A DNA stretch of 64,000 nt. Source: Zhengitettix transpicula (Eukaryota > Arthropoda > Insecta > Orthoptera > Tetrigidae). Where the stretch lies: positions 102,819,738 to 102,883,737 of the forward strand of contig CM073593.1 of assembly GCA_037074705.1 (NCBI GenBank), written 5' to 3'. Made by a program: the position numbers and the translations under genes. The notes beneath the pieces were generated by a model. The model was not told the DNA's origin. It worked only from the letters and a program-made list of their open reading frames with translations, and made no database searches. This document shows, in pieces, positions 47,743-59,454 of this stretch (positions within the stretch are counted from its first letter, which is position 1; each line of letters opens with the position of its first letter).

Positions 47743-48377
47743 TCTGTATAAATAGGATATGCTGTCTCACTTGTTGAAAACTAACTACAGACAGTGAGAC
47801 CCAAAAGTCGCACAGACAGAAATAAATTTGTCCGTATATAGTATTTTTTTTTCAATTATTACTATCGACTGCATCTGGTTTAAACGAGAACAAGAGCAAC
47901 AAGAGTTCATTAGAACAGTATTTTTCCTTCTTCTTCACATTCATTTATTAAATACCAATTTTGTGTGTAATATCCGGATTTAACTGAGGCTAAAAATTCA
48001 TTCCAAAGATTACCCGAACGTATTCTTTAATATAGATGTGCGCGACTTTTTGATCACTCTGTAATATATAGAAAAAAAATTTTCTCGCGTTTCTCGTTGT
48101 AAAAGAGACGCTAAAGGGCATATAAGAAATATTGTCAGAACTGTTCGGAACACACACAAAAAAAATTGTTTCTGTTTTAGTGCAAAATGGAAAGCGGTGG
48201 GGGGGTGGGTAATAAAATAACTGTCAAAGCAACGTTCCCATTTAAAATTGAGGTTACACACAAATTTTTTTTTCGAATATATTTATATGAATTTTTTCTG
48301 ATTCAAGGCTCTATAATGATACGAAAAGGTTGAACAATTGTGTAAATTATTATTCTAATTTCTTCATTTAATTTATT
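47743..48377. other. Spacer, nothing recognised
   Basis: AT-rich DNA with a short G-run near 48197-48208. No gene or repeat family seen. Confidence 0.4.
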
Positions 48378-48605
48378 AAATGAATAAGAAAGATAAGAAA
48401 ATTGAGACCGATAAGTGAAGGCTTTCGAGTTTTGTCAAAAGACAAGTGCAGTTGTGTCGCTCTAGGCTCTTCCTCACACCTGAGGAAAGGTGAGAAGGAT
48501 CCCAGAAACGTTGTGTGGTATTTATATTATCAGAATCTTTTGGTCGGAATTGGCTACCTTTCTTATTCATTATTTATAATAAGACGTAAATTTTTTCATT
48601 TTAAT
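48378..48605. repeat. R2 element, left arm largely lost
   Basis: Only AATAAGAAAGATAAGAAAAT remains of the left end. The interior (AAGACAAGTGCAGTTGTGTC, GCTCTAGGCTCTTCC) and right arm (GGATCCCAGAAACGTTGTGT, TATTTATATTATCAG, ATTGGCTACCTTTCTTATTC) are well preserved. Confidence 0.75.
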
Positions 48606-48979
48606 TTATTAATAATTATGAAATTAACTGAAAAATCAAATTTTTCTTTTTTATGGTTAAACCCCCTTATTTGTTCGAATTTTCAATCTTGTTACTTGTA
48701 TCGCGTCGTAATGTCTATCGTTCTTATGTTTTATTCGTGTCTACCTCATTTTTCTGACTATCGGACGGCCCGCATCTAAAGACCAGTTCGAAATATCGCC
48801 AAAGAATGTACGTTGTAATACAATTTGACCTTGGTTCTAATGTAGACGATATCTACACTGCCTAAACTATCTCAAAATACTTCACTGGTGTAGAAAAAAA
48901 ATACATCAACTATTTATTATTTTATTTGATTTATTTTATACCATTACTCCTCGAATGAGAAAATATGACACGTAAATAC

Positions 48980-49770
48980 ATATAACTACAATTTAAAAAT
49001 TGAACGCTCCAATTATAAAATAATTAGAAGTTAACATAAAAATACTAAAATTCGAGAACATAAATTTCCCTGTTCACCATAAGAAAAATAATATACATAA
49101 TAACAAAAATAATAATTCTTTAACTCTGCTAAGGGTATAATATAATATTTATAGTTCTAATAAAAATATTAAATATGTACTAGTAAATGATTCGAGAATG
49201 AACTATCATAAAATATTGATTTTACACATCACACAAAAATAAACATACATCTTGACACACTCACGTACTGGAGGAGAAACACAAACGACGGATAAGTGAC
49301 GTCACGAAACAGAGGGAAGAGGAATCTGCAAATTCCAGGCCGTAAATATAATTGCTTCATGAAAAATTGTTTCAGAATAATCACGTTGATAAAAGTAATA
49401 AAAAATAACCTAAGAGTTTTCCTCTACAAACATGTTTTTTTAAAAAATGCCATAATTTCCCATACGATTTTTATTTCTTTTCCCTCACAATATTATTTTC
49501 CAAATTTGTTTCCATCCTCAGCTTGTGAGTAACCTCGTTCGTGACCCACGGTGCAACAGAATTGACGTGACTCCAAACTACTTATTTGTCGCTAACAACA
49601 TTTTTTCTACGTTTTTTGTTACGATTGATAAGTGGACGCTAACAAATCCATCGACATCTATTTGGTCGACCACTGTTTCGTTACACGTCAAAACTGTGAA
49701 TGTCCTGAAACCCGACGAGGAAAATATCTGGCTTTATATTGCCGAAGTTTTCCTTATTCTCCTTCAAATC
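48980..49770. repeat. Duplicated spacer segment (partner 35400-36180)
   Basis: Collinear with intron 2 of transporter C and continues further to CTTATTCTCCTTCAAATCGA at about 49753, matching also 37306 and 31676. It lacks the R1 insertion and the TA expansion, so it represents the uninterrupted arrangement. Confidence 0.85.
49297..49304. promoter_or_regulatory. CRE-like palindrome in duplicated segment
   Basis: TGACGTCA in the same 18-base context as 35714, a conserved island between copies that otherwise differ by substitutions and small indels. Confidence 0.3.
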
Positions 49771-49913
49771 GAACCCTGATAATGGAAATGTAGGTATAAT
49801 TAAATAAAATAATTCTTATAAAAATGTTAGATTGATGAAAGTGCAGGTGTATTCGATTTTAAAGTAGGAGACGATACGGAAAAATTTTTTTCTTTGAATT
49901 AAAGAGTACATAC

Positions 49914-49964
49914 CTGTATTTCGTGACGTCTGTCACAATCGTCAATTGCGTAAGGTTTTTATGC
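49914..49964 (-). promoter_or_regulatory. Candidate promoter and 5' non-coding exon
   Basis: On the minus strand a TATA-like CATAAAAAC (about 49964-49956) is followed some 45 bases later by a good donor, AAATACAG then GTATGTAC (exon end 49914). Transporter C, the next gene on this strand, has an acceptor directly before its first coding exon, so this could be its leader. The join would be an intron of about 8.8 kb. Purely predicted. Confidence 0.2.
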
Positions 49965-50954
49965 GCTGTTTCTTCTTGTTCAATATTCGTCTTGCCAAGC
50001 TCCAAGTTTCCAACCTTTAGACAACACTGGCGTTTAATCTAAAGCCCAGCTTTGTGGGAGGAATTTGCGGGTCTCAGCCCCCAAGTGTTTGCTCCCTTTG
50101 AAACACTGTCCGGAACAATTAACATCACGTCGCTTGACCCAACGGTCTTACCTTTCACGATGGTAGAACGTCGTTGAAGTCTTTCCTCAAATGTTATCTA
50201 CCGACTGACTAACGTCCAGGAGGAAATGGAAGTGTTTCTAGAGTCTTATGAGGTGACTCGTCTTTATCTTTTTTAACACACCGCAGTAAATTCCGCTGAT
50301 TAATCTATTAATAAAACAGGTTTTACTTAAGAATATCATCTGAGGACCTAATGTTTGTATCTTTATTAATATTCCATATTTCAGATTTTTTTTTTAAAAA
50401 AAGCTTGTAGTGTTTCGTAGTTACTTCAATTAATTTTTAGTGCACGTTTTACTATTTAATCAGGTGCTACTAATAATCGCCATTAAGTCACCGATACTAC
50501 TAGTATTTACTTCTCTCGTTTCCGAAGTAATGGAACGTTCATCATTTCTGCCCTGTGTGTGCATTCTCTTTGTTCCTACAAATTAATTGAAATAAGTTTC
50601 AATGTCAAATTAAGTTACTAAAAAAATTTTAAGTAGTACCCAGCTGCTATTATTTTAATTAATCAGAAATATTAGCGTATATATTTTTTTAAAAAATGAA
50701 TAGATGATGAAGCTAATATTGTAAATAAAATAAAAAACGGTAATCCGTTCATCATTCTTTTTTATACAGATTTTAACTCTAAATTCCATGTGAAAAATCT
50801 CAATGCCAACATCTACAAAATTCTCGTGTCACTCTAACTCACCAACGCCTGTTTGAAGATGAATTAAAATACTGATCATTTCTTTAATTACTAATTACTG
50901 TCATACTAATATATTTAACGTAGTTTTATATCATATATATATATATATATATAT
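49965..50954. other. Spacer, nothing recognised
   Basis: AT-rich with a TA-dinucleotide run starting at about 50934. No gene or repeat family seen. Confidence 0.4.
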
Positions 50955-51088
50955 AGTTCATATAAAATACTGTAAATTAAATTATAAACTGTGGAATATA
51001 CCAAATGTTGAGGAATTATTTACTTTTTTTCTCACAATTAGATATACAACCTGTTATTCCTCGACACGGTGGAGGTTTCCCTCTCCCC
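50955..51088. repeat. Local duplication (partner 53197-53338)
   Basis: Nearly identical to 53197-53338: TTCATATAAAATACTGTAAA, GGAATATACCAAATGTTGAG, ATACAACCTGTTATTCCTCG and ACACGGTGGAGG. It ends in a C-run then a TA-dinucleotide run (about 51099-51131). Confidence 0.85.
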
Positions 51089-51089
51089 C

Positions 51090-51131
<42 letters not shown>

Positions 51132-51134
<3 letters not shown>

Positions 51135-51712
51135 CGCGGACCTCAGAAGGAATTAATTAAACGTGCACGTGTGCCCAAAAGGCCCCAAGAAGCCGAGGGT
51201 ACGCATCTCTTTTTTTGCATCGTTTGGGGGAGGGGGGACGGAGTATGAATATATACTCCGAACCCAGGTGAAAGAGAGACAGACAGACAGACAGAGGGAG
51301 GACAAGGTGGAGTGAGAGAGGCGAGCTGTAAAGAACAAAAGTTTTGGAGAGACGTCCATCGCGGGAGGCCGAAGAAGGAGATCGTGGTCTGCTACAAGAC
51401 CAGTGATCTGCTGCAAGTCGGCTGACGCCACAAGTTAAAGTTAGGGTCACCATTAATGTAACGTTCCTTCAGAAGTTAAAGATTTTTTACACAGAACGGA
51501 ACTAAGGTCTGTTTGTGAATAGCTACCGAGTCGCCCCATTACCTTGTAGAGAAGGAGGATTTCATAACCATGCCGGAGCTAATATAACTATTTTTTGCTG
51601 ATTATATGTATCTGCTGGCGCCCAATCAATTTTTTTTATGTATTTTTTATATTTTTATGTAATAAAGTTTTTTATATATGGTAATATAGTCAAATCATTA
51701 CAATATATATAT

Positions 51713-51783
<71 letters not shown>

Positions 51784-53196
51784 AAAAGTATAATGTCTGT
51801 TTTTTTAAATTTTGTATTTGTAATAATTATTCTTTTCATGTAATCTTATATTATGACGTATCCTACTTCCTCGACCGATGACTAATGGAATGAATAATAT
51901 ATATAAATCTTTTAATGTTCCAGGTTTTCTGTGATAAACTTTAACGTAATTAAAGTCCCCACCCCCTCACCTTCTTCATTTTTAATCAAATTTAAAAATT
52001 CAATCTCATAGCTACCGTAGTATTTATTTGAGGCCAACGATTAATTACACATCTAATTTCTATTAACCTTTGCCTCCGTAGTGGACCGTAATTTCAGAGC
52101 TTAATTATGCAGGTGACCCAATTAAGGTCTCGACCGTTATCCATGACGTAAATTTTCCACCTATTTGAAAAGTTGTATGGAAGGTAGTTGCTGGAACGAT
52201 CTTTAAAATGGCGATGTTGGGTTTTTTGGTGGTGATAGTATTTTCCTGGAAGAAAGCAAACAAAATTTTAAGATTAAAAATTTGGCACAGTACGTTCAAT
52301 AAATTGATTCAAATATTTTCTATACTTCATGTAGGTTTAAATTGATGCAGCTATTAAAAATAGAATAATTGGAAAAATCGTAATATTTTTCATTCAATAA
52401 AACTCCATAATTCATAAAATTTCAACAAAAAATACGTTTTTAAAATCTGATTTACAATTTCAGTACTGTAAGCCTACAAAAAAAAACATTTTTATAATTA
52501 AATATTTTTTATATTGAACGTAGGTGACATATTTTGCTTTTTCATTTCTGAAATTGGCATTTTATTCCTCAATTAGTGATAGAATTGAATGTTCGTTACC
52601 TCTAAATAAAATATATAATTTATTTTAAATTTCTCCTAATTATTCAATTTCCATTACCACGAGAAATAACTAGAAATAATTTTTATACTAATAAAATTGT
52701 AATTTTTTATAAAAAAATAATTTTTAGACTCATCTTGCTATCAAAATTAATATTATACTTTAAGAAGTGAGATTTTTAGCAAATTATTTCTAAATTCAAT
52801 TTTTAACTGATTTACTGATAACAATTTAATTTAAAAACAGTTTCCATGAATCGAGAAGTTTTAATAGATTAATCCGGGTTGAATTAGCATTTTAAAATTA
52901 GAATTTAAAGGAATAAAAAGATTGCTGTAAATTCCAATGAATAATCTAATAATGGGGTAATATAGAAAATAAAATTATCGATGTTTACTGTCGAGGTGAA
53001 ATGAGAATATTATAGGTTAAAAATGATGGAAATTTTTTATAATTTGTAATAAATAACATAAATATAAGACTGAATGTTTGTGCGTACTTCACGATTTAGA
53101 AATTAGTGAGTCTGTGGCTTTTCAATGAATTAGACAATTTAAATTTTTTGGGGGGCTTAATTAATTAACAACCACATTGACAACATTATTTTTTAT
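51132..53196. other. Spacer: purine-rich block, TA arrays, AT-rich DNA
   Basis: 51220-51400 is purine-rich with an AGAC tetranucleotide run at about 51278-51294. AATAAA at 51660 on the plus strand and TA-dinucleotide arrays at about 51703-51780 follow. The Ser/Leu-rich minus frames at 51153-51453 mirror the purine tract. The short stretch at 52105-52250 reads openly for about 60 codons but matches no family I can name. Confidence 0.4.
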
Positions 53197-53338
53197 ATAC
53201 TTCATATAAAATACTGTAAATTAAATTATAAACTGCGGAATATACCAAATGTTGAGGAAAGATTTCCTTTTTTTTCTAACAATTCGATATACAACCTGTT
53301 ATTCCTCGACACGGTGGAGGTTTTCCCCTCTCCCCCCC
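53197..53338. repeat. Local duplication (partner 50955-51088)
   Basis: The same orientation as its partner 2.2 kb away. The following 53340-53530 (CGTCGACGTTGAAATGTGGA, GACGACTTCTGTTTGACAGA) is GC-richer, stays open on the plus strand for about 60 codons and has no counterpart at 51 kb. No domain was recognised in it. Confidence 0.8.
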
Positions 53339-53596
53339 CCCCTCGTCGACGTTGAAATGTGGAAGGCCTTGGCAGACGACTTCTGTTTGACAGACGTCGA
53401 TATCATCCGGAAATCTCGGATATTGGCTACGGAAGTGACGCGCCTCTCACAAGAACCTGTTGATATTACGGCACGAGGCATCCAGCAAAGCAGAAACAGA
53501 ATAAACCCGCCCCCCAGTGTTACAACACCGTAGAAAAAAAATTATGTGCATGTGTCTCTAAACGAACGTGAACATTTCTAAAAATAAAATTGAAAG

Positions 53597-53790
53597 GGCC
53601 GACCTCCTGTGGTGTAGTGGTCAGCGTGACTGACTTGCATCACAGAGGTCCCGGGTTCGAATCCCGGCGAGGGCATGGATATTTGTGAGAGTGAGAGAAA
53701 CTCTCGTCCAGATCAGGTCCCCGAATAAGAAAATTGAGTTCCATTAATTAGTCGCTAATAACCAAGCTGTTGATGCTACTGTAAACAAAT
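53597..53790 (+). repeat. tRNA-derived SINE
   Basis: The head has pol III promoter boxes: A box TGGTGTAGTGG (53610-53620) and B box GGTTCGAATCC (53654-53664), with a tRNA-like T-arm CCGGG/CCCGG around it. A tRNA-unrelated body follows (GAGAAACTCTCGTCCAGATC, GCTGTTGATGCTACTGTAAA) with an A-rich end. AAAATTGAAAGGG before and AAAATTAGAAAGG after look like a slightly diverged target duplication. The anticodon arm is not well formed, so this is not a functional tRNA gene. Confidence 0.8.
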
Positions 53791-55839
53791 TTAAAAAAAA
53801 TTAGAAAGGCTAAATAGGAGGTACTCGAGTGAAATTTGGTTAATAGATATTATTTACATCATCTCAGTCCGTAAAGTTTTACGTTAATTTTAATAATAAC
53901 CCGAATAATTACAGTTCACTAATATTGGTAGAGTTTCTAATTAAAGTCTGATTCTCACAGATTAATTATTTAAACAAAGTCTTGATGCACAAACAACGTC
54001 ACACCGGCTTTCTCCAATACGTGTCAACATTATATTACTCTTCAAATATATATTTTTTAAAAAATACCGTACTTGTGTATTAATTAAAAATGTCTTGAAT
54101 CACAACTAAAATAAAATTGCACGTCTTTAACACAATCTTATTTCTATTCCGGACGTCGCCACCAAATGTTTACAAAAGACAGTGAATGAACCCGCCAGTT
54201 TCCTCTGTAACGACCTGCGTTGACACCAGTGCTGTTGTGGCAGTAACTGGTACTACTTTTAAATTTAAAAAAAATAAAAAAAACATTAACACGTTCAAAA
54301 ACAAAATTTAAGAAACATTTTGAATTTTTTTTTGTGACGACAAAACATATAAAATAATTAATCTTCTTCAACAAGGATTAAAATACACATTTAGTCCAAA
54401 CTTCCGAGAAAATTTTATCCACACGTAGTAAAACGCATATAAATTAATAAATCGAAAAATAAATTTTATATTACACTCCAAAACTGATTATGTAGTTTAT
54501 TTTGTAAAGTGTTTACATGTTGATGCTCTACTCCAGTGGTTGGAACAATCGACATGTGAAACTGTCCACAGAAGAATGTTTATAAAAATTTTTTTTAGGA
54601 CAGGTCTAAATGCAAATTGAAAACATTTTATATGGATTTATTGGCGCAATGCATGATTTTGATTATAAACAATTTATGGCAGTTTATAAAAGAACACAAT
54701 TGACGTCTGTAAAATCAAAATAACACAAGTGAGGAAAGACAATAACAATAAATAATTTTTAATTCAACAGTTGTTGTGATTCTTGTCAACACTAAAGCTA
54801 GGGTTCAAAATTAGTTTCGTTAGTATCTGCTTAAAGGGTTGTTAATTGCATGTGTTAACTTTGAAGATTAGTTACCAGTTTTTGAACAAACGTGGTTACG
54901 ACGAAGTAAGCTGTCTGGGATATTGAATTTTTTACTGAATATGAAGACAGAGGTTTACTTTCTCTCCTAAGACTTTTGTTTTAAAAAATTGTATGGTAAT
55001 TATATAGGAGGACCAGTAGTCAAGGAGCAATTTCAAGCACCGAATTAAATTTATTCCAGTAAAATGGAAACACTCTTTGAAAAGGAACTCAAGACTGATC
55101 CCAGAACCTCCCATAATAATCCGAAGGTCTGCTAAAAATTTGTGGACAAAAGTTGGATTTTTCAGAACTAAAATGAAAGGGACGAATGAAACAATTAGGA
55201 CATCACGATCAATGAAATTAAATGGAAACCCTGGACGAACGTATTGAAAGTTTGTATAACAATAATAATAATAATAAGAGAAATGTGTCTGAGAGGACTC
55301 TGGAGATAATCTCTGACTACTGTAGAATATTTAGACGTAGAACCGAGAGGGTTGTTGACTTATTAAAATTGTACGCAGCGATTAATATTTCGCGAGCGAA
55401 GGGGAGGACGTCGTCGTCGTCGTCGTCGTGGATGGCGACTGGCTCTTTCCTAGTGGAATTCAAATGACGACGAGGTCTGAATTACAAATGGTATCTGTTC
55501 TTAAGCATCTGGAATTCCAGAACAGCCTCTGACAATCCAATTACTTCCGGGAGACTCAAATTAGCTTACAATGAATCGCATTCCCGGAAAAAAAGGAAGC
55601 TTTAATTAAAGGCCTTCCTTCCGACTCTCTCTCCAAATTGAAATAAATTCTATAGACGATAACTTTTCAGGCGGTGTCTGAATTGCAGCTGACGATGCAA
55701 CAATTACGTTCTGTTGTGTGTAAGAGAAGGACACTTGCTTGAAACGTTGTTACTGTTAGGTGATGCTCGAAGAAATACTGAAGGTGCCACGCGGAACAAA
55801 TCAGAATTTACATAAACAATCATGAGATAAAATTAAAAA
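53791..55839. other. Spacer with trinucleotide runs
   Basis: AT-rich DNA. At 55222-55467 an 81-codon plus-strand frame includes an AAT-trinucleotide run (Asn tract, about 55260-55277) and a GTC-trinucleotide run (Ser tract, about 55410-55428). It starts METLDERIESLY but no domain or splice context supports a gene. Confidence 0.4.
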
Positions 55840-56105
55840 CAAAATTACGTCTGATTGAAAATAAAGAATAAGAAAGATAGCCAGTTCAGACAAAAATGGT
55901 GGTAAAACCACACAATGTTTTCGGGTACCTTATGCCTTCCGTCAGGTGCTCAAGAAGAGCCTAGAGCGACACAACTCCACTGGACAGTTGACAATGCTAA
56001 TATCATAGCACCTGAAGAAATGGACGAGGATCCCAGAAAACGTTGTCTGTACTTGGCTATGATTCTTCTTATTAATTTTCAATCAGACGTGATTTTTTTC
56101 ATTTC
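55840..56105. repeat. R2 inverted-repeat element
   Basis: Left arm ACGTCTGATTGAAAATAAAG and AAGATAGCCAGTTCAGACAA. Right arm CACCTGAAGAAATGGACGAG plus GATCCCAG and ATTTTCAATCAGACGTGATT. The TATTTATATTATCAC part of the right arm is deleted. Confidence 0.8.
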
Positions 56106-56465
56106 AATTGAACCATAAAACTGAATCAATTCTCAATGGATACCCAGAACTATTTTTTTGAGGAATCATACAACTTTCTTCGTTTTGATTATTCTTAATG
56201 AGACTCTGAAGTTTCGAATAATTATTTAACAACAAGAATAAGTTTAAAAAAATGTATACAGTTATATTTATCTGAAATCACTTAAATCAATAAATTAATA
56301 AACCCGTCAACATGACGGAAACAGTTTGAGAAAACTTAAAAAAATTCTGAAAACGTTTCGTTCCTTTGTCTTCCTCCTCAGGTACACAAGGAATAACATA
56401 TTTCGGAAATTACAGGATCAGATAATATTTATACTTCATTGTATGAAAATATATTTATATTTATT

Positions 56466-56720
56466 CCTCGTTATGAATAAGAAAGATAGCCAATTCACAC
56501 GAAAAGGGTAACATAAATACCACACAACGTTTCTGGGATCCTTGTTCCTTTCGTCAGGTGCTAAGAAGAGCCTGACTTTTACGTTTTGTCAACTAACAAG
56601 TGCAGTTTTCTACTACCTCCTTGCTCCTCGCGAAAGGGACAAGGATCCCAGAAACGTTGTGTGGTATTTATGTTACCCTTTTTTGTCTGAATTAGCTATC
56701 TTTCTTATTATTTAATAATG
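56466..56720. repeat. R2 inverted-repeat element
   Basis: Left arm AAGATAGCCAATTCACACGA through CACACAACGTTTCTGGGATC. Right arm AAAGGGACAAGGATCCCAGA through TTAGCTATCTTTCTTATT. About 90 bp at each end are almost perfect inverses. Confidence 0.85.
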
Positions 56721-57324
56721 AGCTAAGTGTGTGATTATACTGAAAAGGAAATTACTGGCTCGTCGTGATATTTTCTCAGAGAATTAATTTCGGTCCCTGA
56801 TGATGGAAAGGATATTCCAACCAGTAGTGACGTTGTGTTATGACGCAGACACTTTCGTGACTTAGTAGTCTGCTCACCAGGGACTGTCGTAATTACAATT
56901 ACTACGTGCAATGAAACTCGTAGCAGCAGTGACGTAGCAAGAGTAACGCAGAAGCAATTATTTTACAAGTCCGTGCGAGTCGTCGTGGTGGCTGTTAATT
57001 ATGTTTCGAAGGTAACCCGTGGTAGTAGGGATATTAAGGAGCCGAAAGTTATTTTAAAAATACTGAAAGTGTCACTTGTTTCTTCAAAGGAATAACACGA
57101 ATTACAAAATTTGCCCCAGCATGGACAGACAAAGCGAATAAAAATACTTCGATAACCACTGAAAAAGGAAGTTAAAAAATATTAAAGTTGACAGACAGGG
57201 TAAAACAAATTAACAACAAATGAAAATATATCACTCTTGACTTTTGTTCTACTAAGAGACAACTCAATCACACAAATATCTGGGAGGCACTTTCGAAAAA
57301 AAAATATTTAAGGATCCATTATAC
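56721..57324. other. Spacer, nothing recognised
   Basis: AT-rich DNA between R2 and the R1 cluster. No gene or structured RNA seen. Confidence 0.4.
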
Positions 57325-57694
57325 GTGGGCATACGGTAAGAGTTGTTTGCTGTTCCCATTGGAACAGTCGGCCAGCTGCTTCCTAAACTGGTCGAGGGAC
57401 GGAGAAAGGAATGCTGCGTCCCCACAGCAAACTCCTCTCCCGCTATCGGAAGGGCGTGGGACAAGTACCCAATACCCGACTTACCTGATGCAGGTTTTTC
57501 TAGGGTTCTCCCTGCATCATTTACAGGCGAATTGCAGGATAGGATCCTTAAATCATAGCCCGGGAGCCCTACTTAACCGTTCGCTACCTTCCTCTACCCT
57601 TCCGCATCCCCCCTTTCAAATTCCTTCCTATGCTATTGAAGGGGAGATGCACAAAGTGGATTACCCTTATGTAGCCTGTTGCCCTAAAAAAAAG
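57325..57694 (+). repeat. R1 copy 1 of a head-to-tail trio
   Basis: 5'-truncated, starting at GGGCATACGGTAAGAGTTG and complete to GTAGCCTGTTGCCC plus A-tail. Confidence 0.9.
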
Positions 57695-57696
57695 TG

Positions 57697-58203
57697 CAGG
57701 TAGGCAGAATCTTGTAGGAGAGATACGAAGGGGCTATTTTTGGGATGCCTTTTCCTCTCCGTTTTTGAACTAAGGATCCCACAAGCCGAGGCACCTCGGC
57801 CTGTATTGAGGGGTGTATGTTCCGGGGTCACAGAACTTGAGCATACGGTAAGAGTTGTTCTCTGTTCCCATTGGAACAGTAAGTCAGCTGCCTCCTAAAC
57901 TGGTCGACGCACGCAGAAGGGAATGCTGCGTCCCCACAGCAAATCCCTCTCCCGCTATCGGAATGGCGTGGGACAAGTACCCAATAACCGACTTACCTGA
58001 TGCAGGTTTTTCTAGGGTTTTCCCTGCATCATTATTAGGCGAATCACCGGGTAGGATACTTAAACCATAGCCCGGAAGCCCTAGTTAACCCTTGGCTACC
58101 TTCCTCTACCCTTCCGAATCCCCCATTTCAATTCCTTCCTATGCTATTAAAGGGGAGTTGCCCAACGTGGATTACCCTCATGTAGCCTGTTGCCCTAAAA
58201 AAA
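57697..58203 (+). repeat. R1 copy 2 of a head-to-tail trio
   Basis: Starts GCAGGTAGGCAGAATCTTGT within a few bases of the previous A-tail and ends GTAGCCTGTTGCCC plus A-tail. It keeps the GCCGAGGCACCTCGGC hairpin. Confidence 0.9.
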
Positions 58204-58205
58204 TG

Positions 58206-58713
58206 ATAGAGGTAGGCAGAACCTTGTAGGAGAGATACGAAGGGGCTATTTTGGGGATGCCTTTTCCTCTCCGTTTTTGAACTAAGGATCCCACAAGCCG
58301 AGGCAGCTCGGCCTATTTTGAGAGGTGTATGTTCCGGGGTCGCAGACCTTGAGCATACGGTAAGAGTTGTTCGCTAATCCCATTGGAACAGTCGGCCAGC
58401 TGCCTCCTAAACTGGTCGAGGCACAGAGAAGGGAATGCTGCGTCAAAACAGCAAACTCTTCTCCCGCTATCGGAAGGGCGTGGGACAAGGACATAATACC
58501 CGACCTACCTGATGCAGGTTTTTCTAGGGTTTTCCCTTCATTGATTTTAGGCGAATTCCGGGTAGCATCCTTAAACTATAGCCCTGGGGCCCTAGTTAAC
58601 CATTGGCTACCTTCCGCTACCCTTCCACATCCCCCTTTCAAATCCCTTCCTATGCTATTAAAGGGGAGTTTCCACCATGTGGATTACCCTCATGTAGCTT
58701 GTTAACCTAAAAA
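58206..58713 (+). repeat. R1 copy 3 of a head-to-tail trio
   Basis: Starts at the same internal point as copy 2 (GAGGTAGGCAGAACCTTGTA), giving a repeat period of about 510 bp. The hairpin is altered by one base (GCCGAGGCAGCTCGGC). It ends GTAGCTTGTTAACC plus A-tail. Confidence 0.9.
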
Positions 58714-59454
58714 AAGTTAAGAATTTTATTTGACCTGGAAGTAGTAGGACTGAAATTAAGACGGTTTTGAAGGACAGAAGAAAACGTTGGTTTTTTAAAG
58801 AAGAGGCTCGGTTTGGAAACGTAAATTCTTTTCCCTAGTTCGAATAAAGAATATTTTATAAAACTAATACATAATAGTAATAATAATAAAATATATAAAG
58901 AAGCTCAGATTAGTAAACATTCAATTTATAAAAAAACTAAGCCGTAATTTGTCGTTCAAAAAATAATAAATTTTCTGGTATGTTTAAAACCATTTTATCT
59001 CTGTAAAGCCTATAATGTTTTATTTAATTGCAAAACATTCCAAAAAAATTTCAGTACCTGTCACTTTATTAAAAGTATTTCAACGACTTGTGACGAAAAA
59101 CGAACATTTTTTGCCTAAATTATTAAAATAAAATTTGAAAAAAATTATTAATATTAGCTGATTTCATTTCGGTAATACCTCTCAGGTTTTTGAGACTAAA
59201 AAGGTAAATTTAAAATCATTGAAATAAAATAGTTAACTGTAGAGTCTCAAATACCTTCTTATTTTTAAAATTGAAATGTTAGAATAATTATTTGAGACTG
59301 TACAGCAGGTTTTTATTTTGACAATCCTGATGAAACAAATTTCTTTAATCACGGTGATAAACAATAACCTAATTTAAAGATCAGTTTTCTTTTGAAGATC
59401 CAAACGGATAAAATAACTGTTTTGATACAAATTATACAGCGAACTAATTATAAT
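58714..59454. other. AT-rich spacer
   Basis: No recognisable gene, RNA or repeat. Confidence 0.5.

Noticed and set aside
51153..51453. Two overlapping 92-98 codon minus-strand frames
   Set aside because: They mirror a purine-rich tract with an AGAC run; composition alone explains the Ser/Leu richness.
53597..53678. Functional tRNA gene
   Set aside because: A and B boxes are good, but the anticodon arm does not fold properly and a SINE body and A-rich end follow.
55222..55467. 81-codon frame with Asn and Ser tracts
   Set aside because: Tracts come from AAT and GTC microsatellites, and no further evidence supports a gene.
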